From positions 422,386 through 486,385 of the forward strand of contig CAKOOM010000001.1 of assembly GCA_934098395.1 (NCBI GenBank): DNA of 64,000 nucleotides. Direction: 5' to 3'. This DNA is from an uncultured Bacilli bacterium. GTDB taxonomy: Bacteria > Bacillota_I > Bacilli_A > RF39 > UBA660. The notes under the pieces were generated by a model. The model ran no database searches and was not told the origin of the DNA. It was given only the letters and a program-made list of their open reading frames with translations. Within the stretch, counting starts at the first letter, position 1, and each line of letters starts with the position of its first letter. Positions 17,215 to 25,925 of this stretch are shown piece after piece. Both the position numbers and the translations under genes were made by a program.

Positions 17215-17391
17215 GCTGTAATTTTTTAGGGGATAGTTTCGCTATTAGTTACTTATTATAGAAAATAAATAAAGAGAAGTCAAGATAAAAAAATAGTAAA
17301 TTTTTGGAAGAAAAAAATAGGTGTAAAAAATGTGTCAAATCTATTGATATATGGATAAAAATAGTTAAAATAAGAAGACATGAAAAGGAGA

Positions 17392-17428
17392 TGTGACTGT
17401 TATTAATTATTGTTTAATAGCAGTCACA
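17392..17428 (+). promoter_or_regulatory. Long leader inverted repeat upstream of lon
   Basis: TGTGACTG-T-TATTAA (17392-17406) pairs with TTAATA-G-CAGTCACA (17414-17428) over 15 pairs including one G-U, around a seven-base loop. It lies between a plausible promoter (TTGATA 17344-17349, TAAAAT 17366-17371) and the lon ribosome binding site. It is not CIRCE, a CtsR heptad pair or HAIR. It could act as an RNA hairpin or as an operator. Confidence 0.6.
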
Positions 17429-17453
17429 AAATCGTTATATGGAGGTGATTATC

Positions 17454-19730
17454 GTGGTTGAGACTAATTTACCAATATTATTTTTAAGAGATGTTGTTTT
17501 ACTTCCTTATAACGAACTTAGAATAGAGATAAATACGGAAATTGAAAAGAATATATTAGATATTAGTGAGAGACGTCATGATAATCATATATTATTTATA
17601 AATTTAATTGATGCTTTAGAAGAAAGACCAAGTGTTAGAAAATTACCTAAAATGGGTATTTTAGGTAAGATTAAAACTAAACTTGAATTACCTAACGGAA
17701 TTGTTAGATTAGTAGTTACGGGTATTGATAGAGTAGAAGTAATGAACTACTGTGAGAATGAAGATGGATCATATGAAGCCTTTGTTATACCTACGAAGGA
17801 GTATGATTATAGTGAGTTAGAAGCTAATGCTTTAAGAAGAATATTAATTAAAGACTTAAATGATTATATAGAAATATCTTCATATATATCTAATAACGTA
17901 CTTGGGAGAATTAGTGGAATTACTAGTTTATCTAGATTATCTGATATAGTATTAGCTGAGTTACCGATAGATTATTTAAGTAAGATTAGATATATTGATA
18001 TGCCTAATCCGATGAATAGAATTAAAGCTATTATTGAAGATTTGAATAGAGAGATGGAAACTGTTAAGTTAGAGAATGATATTGAGGATAATTTAAAGAT
18101 TAAGTTAGATGAAGAAAATAAGAATTATATTTTAAAGGAAAAGATTAAATTAATTAAAGAAGAGATTAATGAAGTAGATATTAAAGATAATGATATAGAA
18201 AAATTAAATAGTAAGATTAACGGAAGAGATTTTCCGGATTATATTAGTAATAGACTAAGAGATGAAATGAATAGATATGAGCTTACTTCACCAACAAGTC
18301 CAGAGATGTCTATTATTAGAAATTATATTGATTGGTTGATAGATTTACCTTGGAATGATTCGACAATTGATAATATGGATATTGAAGATATTAGGAGGAA
18401 ATTAGATAATACTCATTTTGGACTTAATAGTGTTAAAGAAAGAATTGTTGAATATATAGCAGTTAGTAAGATAAGAAAGAAAAATAAGAGTCCTATTTTA
18501 TGTTTGATTGGTCCACCTGGAGTTGGTAAAACAACTTTAGCTAGATCTATTGCTCGGGCACTTGATAGAAAGTTTGTTAAGATTAGCGTGGGTGGTATTC
18601 ATGATGAAGGAGAGATTGTTGGACATAGAAGGACTTATATTGGAGCTAATCCAGGTAAAATAATTCAGGGATTAAAGAGAGCTAAAGTTAATAATCCAGT
18701 ATTTTTAATAGATGAAGTAGATAAATTAACAAAGGATTATAAGGGAGATCCAGCTTCGGCTTTATTAGATGTACTTGATAGAGAACAAAATAGTGGTTTT
18801 TGTGATAATTATATTGAAGAAGAGTTTGATTTATCAAATGTATTATTTATACTTACAGGAAATGATGAGGAGAGAATACCTGAAGCATTAAGAGATAGAT
18901 TAGAAATTATTAATTTATCTAGTTATACGATATCTGAGAAAGAGAATATAGCAGTTAATTATATTATTCCTAAATTAGAGGATGAATATGGAATAACAGT
19001 TAATATAACGCATAGTAATATAAAAAATATTATACTTAATTATACGAGAGAAGCTGGTGTTAGGCAGTTAGAGAGATGTTTTGATGAAATATTTAGAAAG
19101 AGAATAATTGAGGGTGGAGAGATTAAAAAGATAGATATTAAGGATTATTTAGGTAATTATAAATATCAAGAATTGTCTAATGAAAAGGATAGTTATGTTG
19201 GTATTATTAATGCACTTGGGTATACTCCATATGGGGGATGTATTTTGAAGGTTAGTAGTTTACTTTATAAGGGTAAAGGTAATATTAAGTTAACAGGAAT
19301 GCTTGGAGATGTTATTTTAGAGAGTGCTTATGTTGCTATTAGTTATATAAAAGCTAATAATATTATTATGGATATTGATAATAAGATATTTGATGAAAAT
19401 GATTTTCATATTCATTTTGAAGGTGGAGCAACCCATAAGGATGGTCCTTCAGCAGGAGTGGCAATAATTAGTGCATTAATTAGTTTGATTAAGAAAAAGC
19501 CAATAGATAGTTCTATTAGTATGACGGGTGAAATTACATTAAGAGGCAAGGTATTACCTGTTGGTGGAATTAAAGAAAAAGTGCTTGCGGCTCTTAATAA
19601 TAATATTAAAACAATATATATACCTATAGATAATAAAGAAGATGTAAGAGAGATACCGAGAGAGTTACTTAAGGGGATAAATATTAAATATATTAATAAT
19701 TATTTAGAAATATATAATGACTTATTTTAA
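17454..19730 (+). CDS. lon: ATP-dependent protease Lon
   Basis: Lon degrades misfolded and regulatory proteins in the cytoplasm as a hexamer. This 758-residue protein has the LON substrate-binding domain (to about 200), a helical linker, the AAA+ module (Walker A GPPGVGKTTLA near 352, Walker B VFLIDEVDK) and the protease domain with the catalytic Ser in DGPSAG (near 666) and Lys in GGIKEK (near 707). I chose GTG 17454 because GGAGGTG lies six bases before it; the upstream ATG overlaps that site. The leader carries a 15-pair inverted repeat, so expression may be controlled there. It is flanked by terminators and so is probably a single-gene unit. Confidence 0.96.
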   Translation: MVETNLPILFLRDVVLLPYNELRIEINTEIEKNILDISERRHDNHILFINLIDALEERPSVRKLPKMGILGKIKTKLELPNGIVRLVVTGIDRVEVMNYCENEDGSYEAFVIPTKEYDYSELEANALRRILIKDLNDYIEISSYISNNVLGRISGITSLSRLSDIVLAELPIDYLSKIRYIDMPNPMNRIKAIIEDLNREMETVKLENDIEDNLKIKLDEENKNYILKEKIKLIKEEINEVDIKDNDIEKLNSKINGRDFPDYISNRLRDEMNRYELTSPTSPEMSIIRNYIDWLIDLPWNDSTIDNMDIEDIRRKLDNTHFGLNSVKERIVEYIAVSKIRKKNKSPILCLIGPPGVGKTTLARSIARALDRKFVKISVGGIHDEGEIVGHRRTYIGANPGKIIQGLKRAKVNNPVFLIDEVDKLTKDYKGDPASALLDVLDREQNSGFCDNYIEEEFDLSNVLFILTGNDEERIPEALRDRLEIINLSSYTISEKENIAVNYIIPKLEDEYGITVNITHSNIKNIILNYTREAGVRQLERCFDEIFRKRIIEGGEIKKIDIKDYLGNYKYQELSNEKDSYVGIINALGYTPYGGCILKVSSLLYKGKGNIKLTGMLGDVILESAYVAISYIKANNIIMDIDNKIFDENDFHIHFEGGATHKDGPSAGVAIISALISLIKKKPIDSSISMTGEITLRGKVLPVGGIKEKVLAALNNNIKTIYIPIDNKEDVREIPRELLKGINIKYINNYLEIYNDLF

Positions 19731-19758
19731 TCATATGAAAAAATTCATATGATTTTTT
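19731..19758 (+). terminator. Terminator of lon
   Basis: TCATATGAA and TTCATATGA form a perfect nine-pair stem with an AAAA loop and six T, directly after the stop codon. Confidence 0.9.
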
Positions 19759-19828
19759 AATTTTAAATTTAAAAATGGGTTGTTAATAATGTTAATTTAT
19801 GTTATATTTATATAGAGGATAGATAAGT

Positions 19829-20758
19829 ATGAAGAGAATATTATTGTTTTTATTTTTATTAATACCATTTAGTGTTTTTGCGGATACGGTTAAATTAACT
19901 TGTCCTGATGAGATAGCTAGTGGTGAAGAATTTACTTGCTCGATAGAAGGAAATACAAATGGTATAATTATTTCAGTTGATATGAATGCAAGATTTGGAA
20001 GTAATTTAAAGATGATATCGTTTGTTCCTGATGGTAAATGGTCTGGAGACGGAGCTAGTGGATATATTCGATTATATACATATGTTGATGTTAATGAGAG
20101 TTTTAAAATAGGAACTTTGAAATTAAGAAATGATAGCGGTAGTAATAACAGCGTTATACTTGACGAAATTAAATTTTATTATGATGATGATAGTTTCCTA
20201 GAATTAAACTCAATAACTAAAAATATTAAGATTAAGAGTACTACCAATAGCAGTAATAGTAACAGTAATAGTAATAAGAGTGATACGAGTAGTGGAAATA
20301 CAAAAGTAGATAATAATAGTGATAGTAAAAAAGATACTAAGAGTGATAATACAACAAATAAGAATGAAGATAATAATCAAGATAATGTAGATAGTACTGA
20401 TAGTGATGTTTATGGAAATGCTTATTTAGTAGATATTATAATTGGTAGTTATGATATACCATTTGAAAAAGATGTATATGAGTATGAGTTGGCTATTAAA
20501 GACGAGAGTAAACTTGATATAGAACCAGTTTTAATGGATAGTAGTTCAAAGTATTCAATAACGGGTAATAATAAATTAAAAAATGGGAGTGTTATTGAGA
20601 TTAAAGTAACGGCTACGAATGGAGATACAGAGACTTATAAGATAAAAATAATTAAAGAGGAAAAAAGCAGTAATATATATAAAATAGTATTTATTGGAAT
20701 AATAGGAATACTTGTAATAATTAATATTATAAGAGTAGTAAGTAGGAGACGAAAATGA
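19829..20758 (+). CDS. Secreted protein with cohesin-like and cadherin-like domains
   Basis: The 309-residue product has a cleavable signal peptide (MKRILLFLFLLIPFSVFA). A cohesin-like beta-sandwich follows (about 20-130; VKLTCPDEIASGEEFTCSI, ISVDMNARFGSNLKMISFVP), then a Ser/Asn/Asp-rich linker (about 135-195). A cadherin-like beta-sandwich of the PF12733 type comes next (about 198-275; YLVDIIIGSYDIPFEKDVYEYE in part), and then a C-terminal membrane span and basic tail (RVVSRRRK). It overlaps the next gene by four bases. The domain set is shared with the two following genes, suggesting one surface assembly. Cohesin similarity is a judgement from fold-level pattern, so it needs a profile search. 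Confidence 0.65.
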   Translation: MKRILLFLFLLIPFSVFADTVKLTCPDEIASGEEFTCSIEGNTNGIIISVDMNARFGSNLKMISFVPDGKWSGDGASGYIRLYTYVDVNESFKIGTLKLRNDSGSNNSVILDEIKFYYDDDSFLELNSITKNIKIKSTTNSSNSNSNSNKSDTSSGNTKVDNNSDSKKDTKSDNTTNKNEDNNQDNVDSTDSDVYGNAYLVDIIIGSYDIPFEKDVYEYELAIKDESKLDIEPVLMDSSSKYSITGNNKLKNGSVIEIKVTATNGDTETYKIKIIKEEKSSNIYKIVFIGIIGILVIINIIRVVSRRRK

Positions 20759-22386
20759 AGAAGATAATTGAAATGATTAAGAAGAATTATGTTATAAGTG
20801 CTGGTGTTTTATTATTAATATGTTTATTTGTAGGTGTTACGATATTTATAATAAATAAAGGTACAAGAGCATTAGATGAAGGTGTAACTAATAGTGTGGC
20901 TTTACGTTGCCCTGAGAAAGTAGCAATCGATGGTGAGGCAAAATGTGAAGTTATAGCTAATATAGTTGATAAGACTGTTATGTCAGTAAATGCTAACTAT
21001 AATCTTCCTGAGGGAGTAACTGTTAGTGAATTTACAGTGAATACAGAATGTGCTGAAGGGGATTGTTTTGAAGAGTTTGCAAATACAGAGAATGGATTTG
21101 CAATGGCTAATTTGAATGGTATTAATAAAAGTACTTCTTTGGGAACTTTAACTCTTAAATTTAGTACTCCGGTAGTATCTAATAAAACATATGATATTGA
21201 ATTTGTCAATGTTGAGTATAGTGTTGAAGCTGGTAGTGGTGAATATGAGATGTTAAGTTTAGAGAATACAAAGGCACAAGTTAGAACATTATCTGATGTT
21301 AATACGTTAGATAGTGTAGAAATAAATGGTACTTTTGATAAAGAATTTAGTAGTGATGTACTTGAATATAAAGTTACAGTTGAAAAAGATGTTGATAAGA
21401 TTAAAATAAATGCAAAAGCAAGTGATGAAAATGCAAAAATATCTGGTGATACTGAAGAAACTAGTTTACATTATGGTACCAATAGTTTAAAGATTATTGT
21501 AACAAGTGAAGACGGTAAGGAAAAAACGTATACATTTAATGTATATAGAAAATATGAATTTAATACAGATAGTTATATTTATAATAAAGATAAAAATGTA
21601 TTATTTACTGGTAGTGTTTATGATAATGATAAAATTATAGCTGGTTTGAAATTAGATGATAGTTTAAATAAAAAGATTAATAATGGTAAATTAGAAGTAA
21701 TGTATGGCGAAGAAGTTATTAGTACAGTAGATTTGGCTAACTTTAAATATACAAATACAGTAAGTAATAAGATGCTTTATATTGATAAAGATACAACATA
21801 TGAGACATTAGTTAATAATTTAACTTTGAATAAAGTTAGTATTAAAGTAATTGATAGTAGTAAGCAAGAAGTTAATAGTGGTGTAATTAATGATAGTATG
21901 AAGATGGAAGTATATTACGAAGATACTTTATTAGATACATATACATTTACTGTTAGTTATTTGAAGTTAGATGATAGTTTAAATGTTAATGAAGAAAAGA
22001 AATTCTTTGAAAAACAAACAGCAGGTACTAAAATAGGCGAGTTAAAGAGTAAGATTAGTACTAGTGGAGAAGTTAATTATATTTCTAATGATGGCAATGC
22101 AGTAGAAGATAATGATATTATTAAGACTGGTGATAAAGTTAGTATTAATATAAATGGTACTAAAACTGAATATAAAGTGATAGTATTTGGTGATGTCACT
22201 GGTGATGGCGAAATAAGAAGCAACGATGTTGCAAAAGTTTATAGATTTATAAGAGGAAGAATATCTAGTGATGTGTTTGATGATTTATGTGTATCTGCAG
22301 GAGAAGTTACTGGTGATGGTGAAATAAGAAGCAACGATGTTGCAAAGATTTATAGATTCATAAGAGGAAGAATATCGTCTTTGTAA
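20755..22386 (+). CDS. Surface protein with cohesin-like, cadherin-like and dockerin domains
   Basis: This 543-residue protein has an N-terminal anchor span (VISAGVLLLICLFVGVTIFII), a cohesin-like domain with a Cys pair (VALRCPEKVAIDGEAKCEV) and a cadherin-like domain (about 180-260; SVEINGTFDKEFSSDVLEYK). Further beta-rich segments follow, and the C-terminus is a type I-like dockerin with two calcium loops, DVTGDGEIRSND (from about 479) and EVTGDGEIRSND (from about 516), each followed by VAK.YRFIRGRIS. Dockerins bind cohesins and dock proteins on scaffolds. Overlap with the upstream gene implies co-translation. The first residue of the second loop is Glu instead of Asp. No enzyme domain is seen. 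Confidence 0.75.
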   Translation: MKKIIEMIKKNYVISAGVLLLICLFVGVTIFIINKGTRALDEGVTNSVALRCPEKVAIDGEAKCEVIANIVDKTVMSVNANYNLPEGVTVSEFTVNTECAEGDCFEEFANTENGFAMANLNGINKSTSLGTLTLKFSTPVVSNKTYDIEFVNVEYSVEAGSGEYEMLSLENTKAQVRTLSDVNTLDSVEINGTFDKEFSSDVLEYKVTVEKDVDKIKINAKASDENAKISGDTEETSLHYGTNSLKIIVTSEDGKEKTYTFNVYRKYEFNTDSYIYNKDKNVLFTGSVYDNDKIIAGLKLDDSLNKKINNGKLEVMYGEEVISTVDLANFKYTNTVSNKMLYIDKDTTYETLVNNLTLNKVSIKVIDSSKQEVNSGVINDSMKMEVYYEDTLLDTYTFTVSYLKLDDSLNVNEEKKFFEKQTAGTKIGELKSKISTSGEVNYISNDGNAVEDNDIIKTGDKVSININGTKTEYKVIVFGDVTGDGEIRSNDVAKVYRFIRGRISSDVFDDLCVSAGEVTGDGEIRSNDVAKIYRFIRGRISSL

Positions 22387-22393
22387 TATTAGA

Positions 22394-22422
22394 TTTACAA
22401 AACAAAAAATAAATGCTATAAT
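22394..22422 (+). promoter_or_regulatory. Promoter of the SPQTG surface protein
   Basis: TTTACA (22394-22399) and TATAAT (22417-22422) are spaced 17 bases, directly after the dockerin gene. The third gene therefore has its own promoter. Confidence 0.65.
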
Positions 22423-22448
22423 TTATTTATATGATAGTGAGGTATATA

Positions 22449-23624
22449 ATGAAAAGAAAAATATTTATATTGGGTATTATGTTGTTAATTCTTTCTCCGC
22501 TTAGAATTTATGCGGCTGAACAGGTTAGTATGGTGTGTGATAAGACAACGGCTAAACCTGGAGATCAAATTAGTTGTGACATTAAGCTCAGTACAACAAT
22601 TGAAGTTACTGCTGTTGAAGGTAATATTGCAACAAGTGATAATTTGGAATTTGTTAGTGTAGTTCCTATGAGTGATTTTGTTTTTCAAGGAGGAGCTATT
22701 GATGAAAAAGAAAAAAAAATTACTCTTACGCGTGAAGTTGTAATTAAAGATGAATTTGTTGCTGGTAAAGTTATTTTAAAGGTTAAGAGTGATGCAAAGA
22801 GTGGCGATGCAACGATTGAATTGACAAATGCAAGCATTGGTAATGATAAGGGTAAAATGTATGATATTACTAGTAATAAAACTACGATTAAGATAGAAGT
22901 TCCTGTAGTTAAGGGACTTAAGAGTCTTAATATTAGTAAGGGTTATATAAAGGATAGTTCTTTCAGTTCTTCAAGAGAAGGTTATACTGTAATTATTGAA
23001 GGTAATACTTTTGGACTTAGTATGACTGCTAATAATTCTAGTGATAATATAGTTGTTACTGATGGTAAGGGTAATACAATAAATGATGTTAATAATATAA
23101 AATTTGATCCAAATGATAGTGGATTAATGCTTCTTTATATTGGTGTTGGAAGTGGAGATACGGCATTTAAGTATACACTTTCAGTAAGTAAAGATGTAGA
23201 TGATGATTATCGTGGTTATTTATCAAAACTTGTTATTGGTGGCGTAAATGTTGAACTTACAAGAGGAAAAACAGAATATACAATTTATTTAGATAATATT
23301 AGTAGTTATGATATATCAGCTTATTTAGAGAATTCAGAAAATTTTATGATTGAAAATGGTGGAATTTCTAAAGGAAATGGTTCATGGGTTAATATAAAGA
23401 TTGTTCCTAAGGATCCATCAAGCGGAGCTAAATCAATTACTTATACGATTAATGTGCTAAAGAAAGGTTCTAGTTCTAATGGTACAAATAATAGTAGTAA
23501 TAATGCTAGTAAATCTCCACAAACGGGTGATATATCAATGTTCTTTATGGCTTTGATACTTATATCATCACTTGTTGGTAGTTTGTATTTGTATAAGAAA
23601 AATTTAGTTGATTTAAAGAAATAA
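22449..23624 (+). CDS. Sortase-anchored protein with cohesin-like and cadherin-like domains
   Basis: The 391-residue protein has a signal peptide (MKRKIFILGIMLLILSPLRIYA) and a cohesin-like domain (about 25-145; VSMVCDKTTAKPGDQISCDI, LEFVSVVPMSDF). Two cadherin-like sandwiches (about 150-245 and 255-335), a Ser/Asn linker, the sorting signal SPQTG (356-360), a hydrophobic span and a Lys-rich tail follow. SPQTG fits the (S/P)PxTG signal known for the class B sortase of Clostridioides difficile, and a class B sortase is encoded at 57902. ATG 22449 follows GTGAGG. It is the natural wall-attached scaffold candidate for the dockerin protein upstream. Confidence 0.75.
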   Translation: MKRKIFILGIMLLILSPLRIYAAEQVSMVCDKTTAKPGDQISCDIKLSTTIEVTAVEGNIATSDNLEFVSVVPMSDFVFQGGAIDEKEKKITLTREVVIKDEFVAGKVILKVKSDAKSGDATIELTNASIGNDKGKMYDITSNKTTIKIEVPVVKGLKSLNISKGYIKDSSFSSSREGYTVIIEGNTFGLSMTANNSSDNIVVTDGKGNTINDVNNIKFDPNDSGLMLLYIGVGSGDTAFKYTLSVSKDVDDDYRGYLSKLVIGGVNVELTRGKTEYTIYLDNISSYDISAYLENSENFMIENGGISKGNGSWVNIKIVPKDPSSGAKSITYTINVLKKGSSSNGTNNSSNNASKSPQTGDISMFFMALILISSLVGSLYLYKKNLVDLKK

Positions 23625-23664
23625 TATGAAAAAGAACAAAAAGTTGTTCTTTTTTTCATATTAT
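23621..23664 (+). terminator. Long terminator after the surface protein genes
   Basis: An approximately 19-pair stem starting ATAATATGAA and ending CATATTAT, with an AAAG loop and an internal T-run, overlaps the stop codon of the SPQTG gene. Confidence 0.8.
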
Positions 23665-23678
23665 ATAATGGTGATAAG

Positions 23679-24488
23679 ATGAAATTGTTCTTAAAGGGAT
23701 TGATTATAGGGATAGGTAAGATTATACCAGGAGTATCTGGAGCAATGTTGGCAATTAATTTTAATGTTTATGAAAAGGCAATTGAAGCAGTTAGTAATTT
23801 TTTTTATGATTGGAAGAATAATTTAAAGTTTCTTTTATTACTTGGAAGTGGAATATTTATATCGATAGTATTATGTAGTAATATAGTTATATATTTTCTT
23901 AGTAATTATATGTTTGTTACTTTGATGTTGTTTATTGGATTAATAATGGGAGGAACTTATAATTTTTCTCGAAAGATAGTATATAATAAAAAGAGTATAT
24001 TTTTAATTTTTTTGATTATGGTATTGTTTTTATTAATTAGTTTAGGAAATACGAATTATAAATATGTTCTTAGTTATAAATTTATGGATAATATTATGTT
24101 TTTTTTAGGAGGTATTATTGAGATAGTAGCATCAATTGTACCAGGAATTAGTGGGACTGCGCTTTTAATGGTTATGGGGATTTATGATATAGTAATGGAG
24201 ATGATTAGTAATATATTTGATGTTAACTATGTAATTAATAATATTAATTTGTATATTAGTTATGGTGTTGGGATGGGTGTTTCATTTATTTTAACTGTTA
24301 CTTTGATAAATTATTTGATAAAAAGATATAGAAATATAACATATACAGTTATTTTAGGGTTGTGTGTTTCAGCAATTATTTTTTTGATTATTATGGCTTT
24401 TGGAGAAAAGATTGAAATTATTGAATTTATACTGGGAATGATGAGTATGATGGTTGGATTACTTATTAGTTGTATATTTGATAAATAA
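23679..24488 (+). CDS. popT: DUF368 polytopic membrane protein, probable undecaprenyl-phosphate translocase
   Basis: This 269-residue protein is almost wholly hydrophobic. It carries the family's two similar motifs, GIGKIIPGVSGAMLAI near the start and ASIVPGISGTALLMVMGIYD near residue 155, consistent with an inverted-repeat transporter. DUF368 proteins (PopT) have been shown to return undecaprenyl phosphate across the membrane for reuse in wall synthesis. The start follows GGTGATAAG. It lies just after the surface-protein terminator and before tmk, with no obvious operon partner. The family assignment is secure; the substrate is inferred from the family. Confidence 0.8.
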   Translation: MKLFLKGLIIGIGKIIPGVSGAMLAINFNVYEKAIEAVSNFFYDWKNNLKFLLLLGSGIFISIVLCSNIVIYFLSNYMFVTLMLFIGLIMGGTYNFSRKIVYNKKSIFLIFLIMVLFLLISLGNTNYKYVLSYKFMDNIMFFLGGIIEIVASIVPGISGTALLMVMGIYDIVMEMISNIFDVNYVINNINLYISYGVGMGVSFILTVTLINYLIKRYRNITYTVILGLCVSAIIFLIIMAFGEKIEIIEFILGMMSMMVGLLISCIFDK

Positions 24489-24561
24489 TTAATTGTAAAG
24501 TATATAGTAATTAATAGACAAAATAAGATAAATTTGATATATTTAGTATGGTGGTAAGAGT

Positions 24562-25248
24562 ATGAGAGGTAAATTAATTGTAGTAGAGGGAACTGATTGT
24601 TCTGGGAAGGAAACACAAACTAATTTATTGTTAGAAAGGTTAAGAGAAAAAGGATTAAAAGTAAAAAAATATAGTTTTCCTAACTATAATAGTGCTACGG
24701 GGAAAATAGTTGGTGGTCCATACCTAGGTAAGAGTTATATATGTAATGGATGGTTTCCAGAGGGAGCTAGTAGGGTAGAGCCGGAAGTCTCTTCACTTTA
24801 TTATGCGGCAGATAGAAAATACAATATATGGTTAATAAATGAAGATTTAAATAATGGATTTAATGTTATTTTAGATAGATATGTATATTCGAATATGGCT
24901 CATCAAGGTGGTAAACTTGATACGAGCGAAGAAAGAGACAGAATGTTTAAATGGTTAGAGAAGCTAGAATTTGAATTACTCGAGTTACCAAAAGCAGATA
25001 TAAAAGTGTTTTTACATATGCCATATGGAGCATCATTGAAATTAAAAGAGAGTAGAGCTAAAAATGAGGAAATGGATCAATTAGAGAGTTCTAAGGAGCA
25101 TTTACTTAAAGCAGAGAGAGCTTATTTAGAATTATCTGATAAATATGATTTTTATAAAATAGAATGCGCGATAGGAAATGATGCTAAGAGTATTGAAGAT
25201 ATTAATTTGGAGCTTTATGATTATATAATAAAACAATTAGAGAAATAG
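24562..25248 (+). CDS. tmk: Thymidylate kinase
   Basis: Tmk phosphorylates dTMP to dTDP for DNA synthesis. The 228-residue protein has a P-loop GTDCSGKETQT at residues 10-20, the dTMP-binding region with DRYVYSNMAHQGG (DRY motif near 105) and a lid region with KESRAKNEEMDQLE. The P-loop form GTDCSGKETQ and the longer central insert differ from the usual GxDGAGKST bacterial type but are found in many Clostridia. The stop codon directly abuts the end of the convergent yigZ gene and lies in a shared terminator hairpin. Confidence 0.9.
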   Translation: MRGKLIVVEGTDCSGKETQTNLLLERLREKGLKVKKYSFPNYNSATGKIVGGPYLGKSYICNGWFPEGASRVEPEVSSLYYAADRKYNIWLINEDLNNGFNVILDRYVYSNMAHQGGKLDTSEERDRMFKWLEKLEFELLELPKADIKVFLHMPYGASLKLKESRAKNEEMDQLESSKEHLLKAERAYLELSDKYDFYKIECAIGNDAKSIEDINLELYDYIIKQLEK

Positions 25249-25272
25249 TTATTCCTCTAATTGTATTTTTTT
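25234..25272. terminator. Bidirectional terminator shared by tmk and yigZ
   Basis: CAATTAGAG (25234-25242) pairs with CTCTAATTG (25255-25263), with an inner AAT/ATT pairing. T-runs flank it on both strands. Both stop codons lie inside the hairpin. Confidence 0.8.
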
Positions 25273-25827
25273 ATTTATTTTATAGTTTATATTATTGTTT
25301 ATTAAGATAGATAGGTCTGACGACTTGATATCTATATTATATGATACGGTAGTATCAAATATTTTATTATTTATTTTGATATCTTTTAAGAGATAATTTA
25401 TAAGGGGTACTTGGTTATAATCGAAGGTTATATCAATGTTATATCCATCGATTAGGGTTAGTAGTTTATTTTCTTTAATAGCATTAGTTAGACATTTTGA
25501 ATAGGCTCTTGTTAGGCCACTAGCACCAAGTAGTATTCCTCCGAAGTATCTGACTGTAATGGCAAGAGTATTTACAATATTCATAGTGTCTAAAACTTTT
25601 AACATGGGTATTCCAGCAGTACCTTTGGGTTCTTTATCATCAGATGATTTTTTGATGTCATTTATTATAAATGCATAACAGTAGTGGGTAGCTTGAGGAT
25701 ATTTAGTTTTGGCTAGTTCTAAATATTTATCTACATCTATGGGACTATTTATTTTATATAATAGACAGATAAATCTAGAATTTTTTATAATAAGTTCATA
25801 TTCAGAATTATTGTTTATGGTATACAT
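25249..25827 (-). CDS. yigZ: YigZ/IMPACT family protein
   Basis: This 192-residue protein has the UPF0029/IMPACT N-terminal domain: NSRFICLLYKI, YPQATHYCYAFII, SSDDKEPKGTAGIPML and the hallmark ITVRYFGGILLGASGLTRAYS, followed by a short C-terminal domain. The family is linked to translation control and ribosome or tRNA interaction; the bacterial function is not settled. The start follows GGTGATTAT. It converges on tmk with no intergenic base and diverges from uvrC. Confidence 0.92.
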   Translation of the reverse strand: MYTINNNSEYELIIKNSRFICLLYKINSPIDVDKYLELAKTKYPQATHYCYAFIINDIKKSSDDKEPKGTAGIPMLKVLDTMNIVNTLAITVRYFGGILLGASGLTRAYSKCLTNAIKENKLLTLIDGYNIDITFDYNQVPLINYLLKDIKINNKIFDTTVSYNIDIKSSDLSILINNNINYKINKKIQLEE

Positions 25828-25925
25828 ATAATCACCAACTTCAATATAATTATATAGTAAAAAAAGGATTGTGACAAGTTAATGTTGTGGTATAATTAAT
25901 TTATGAATTATTTGGGAGGTGTTTT

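Noticed and set aside
17215..17391. Heat-shock operators (CIRCE or CtsR sites) upstream of lon
   Set aside because: Neither TTAGCACTC-N9-GAGTGCTAA nor paired GGTCAAA heptads are present.
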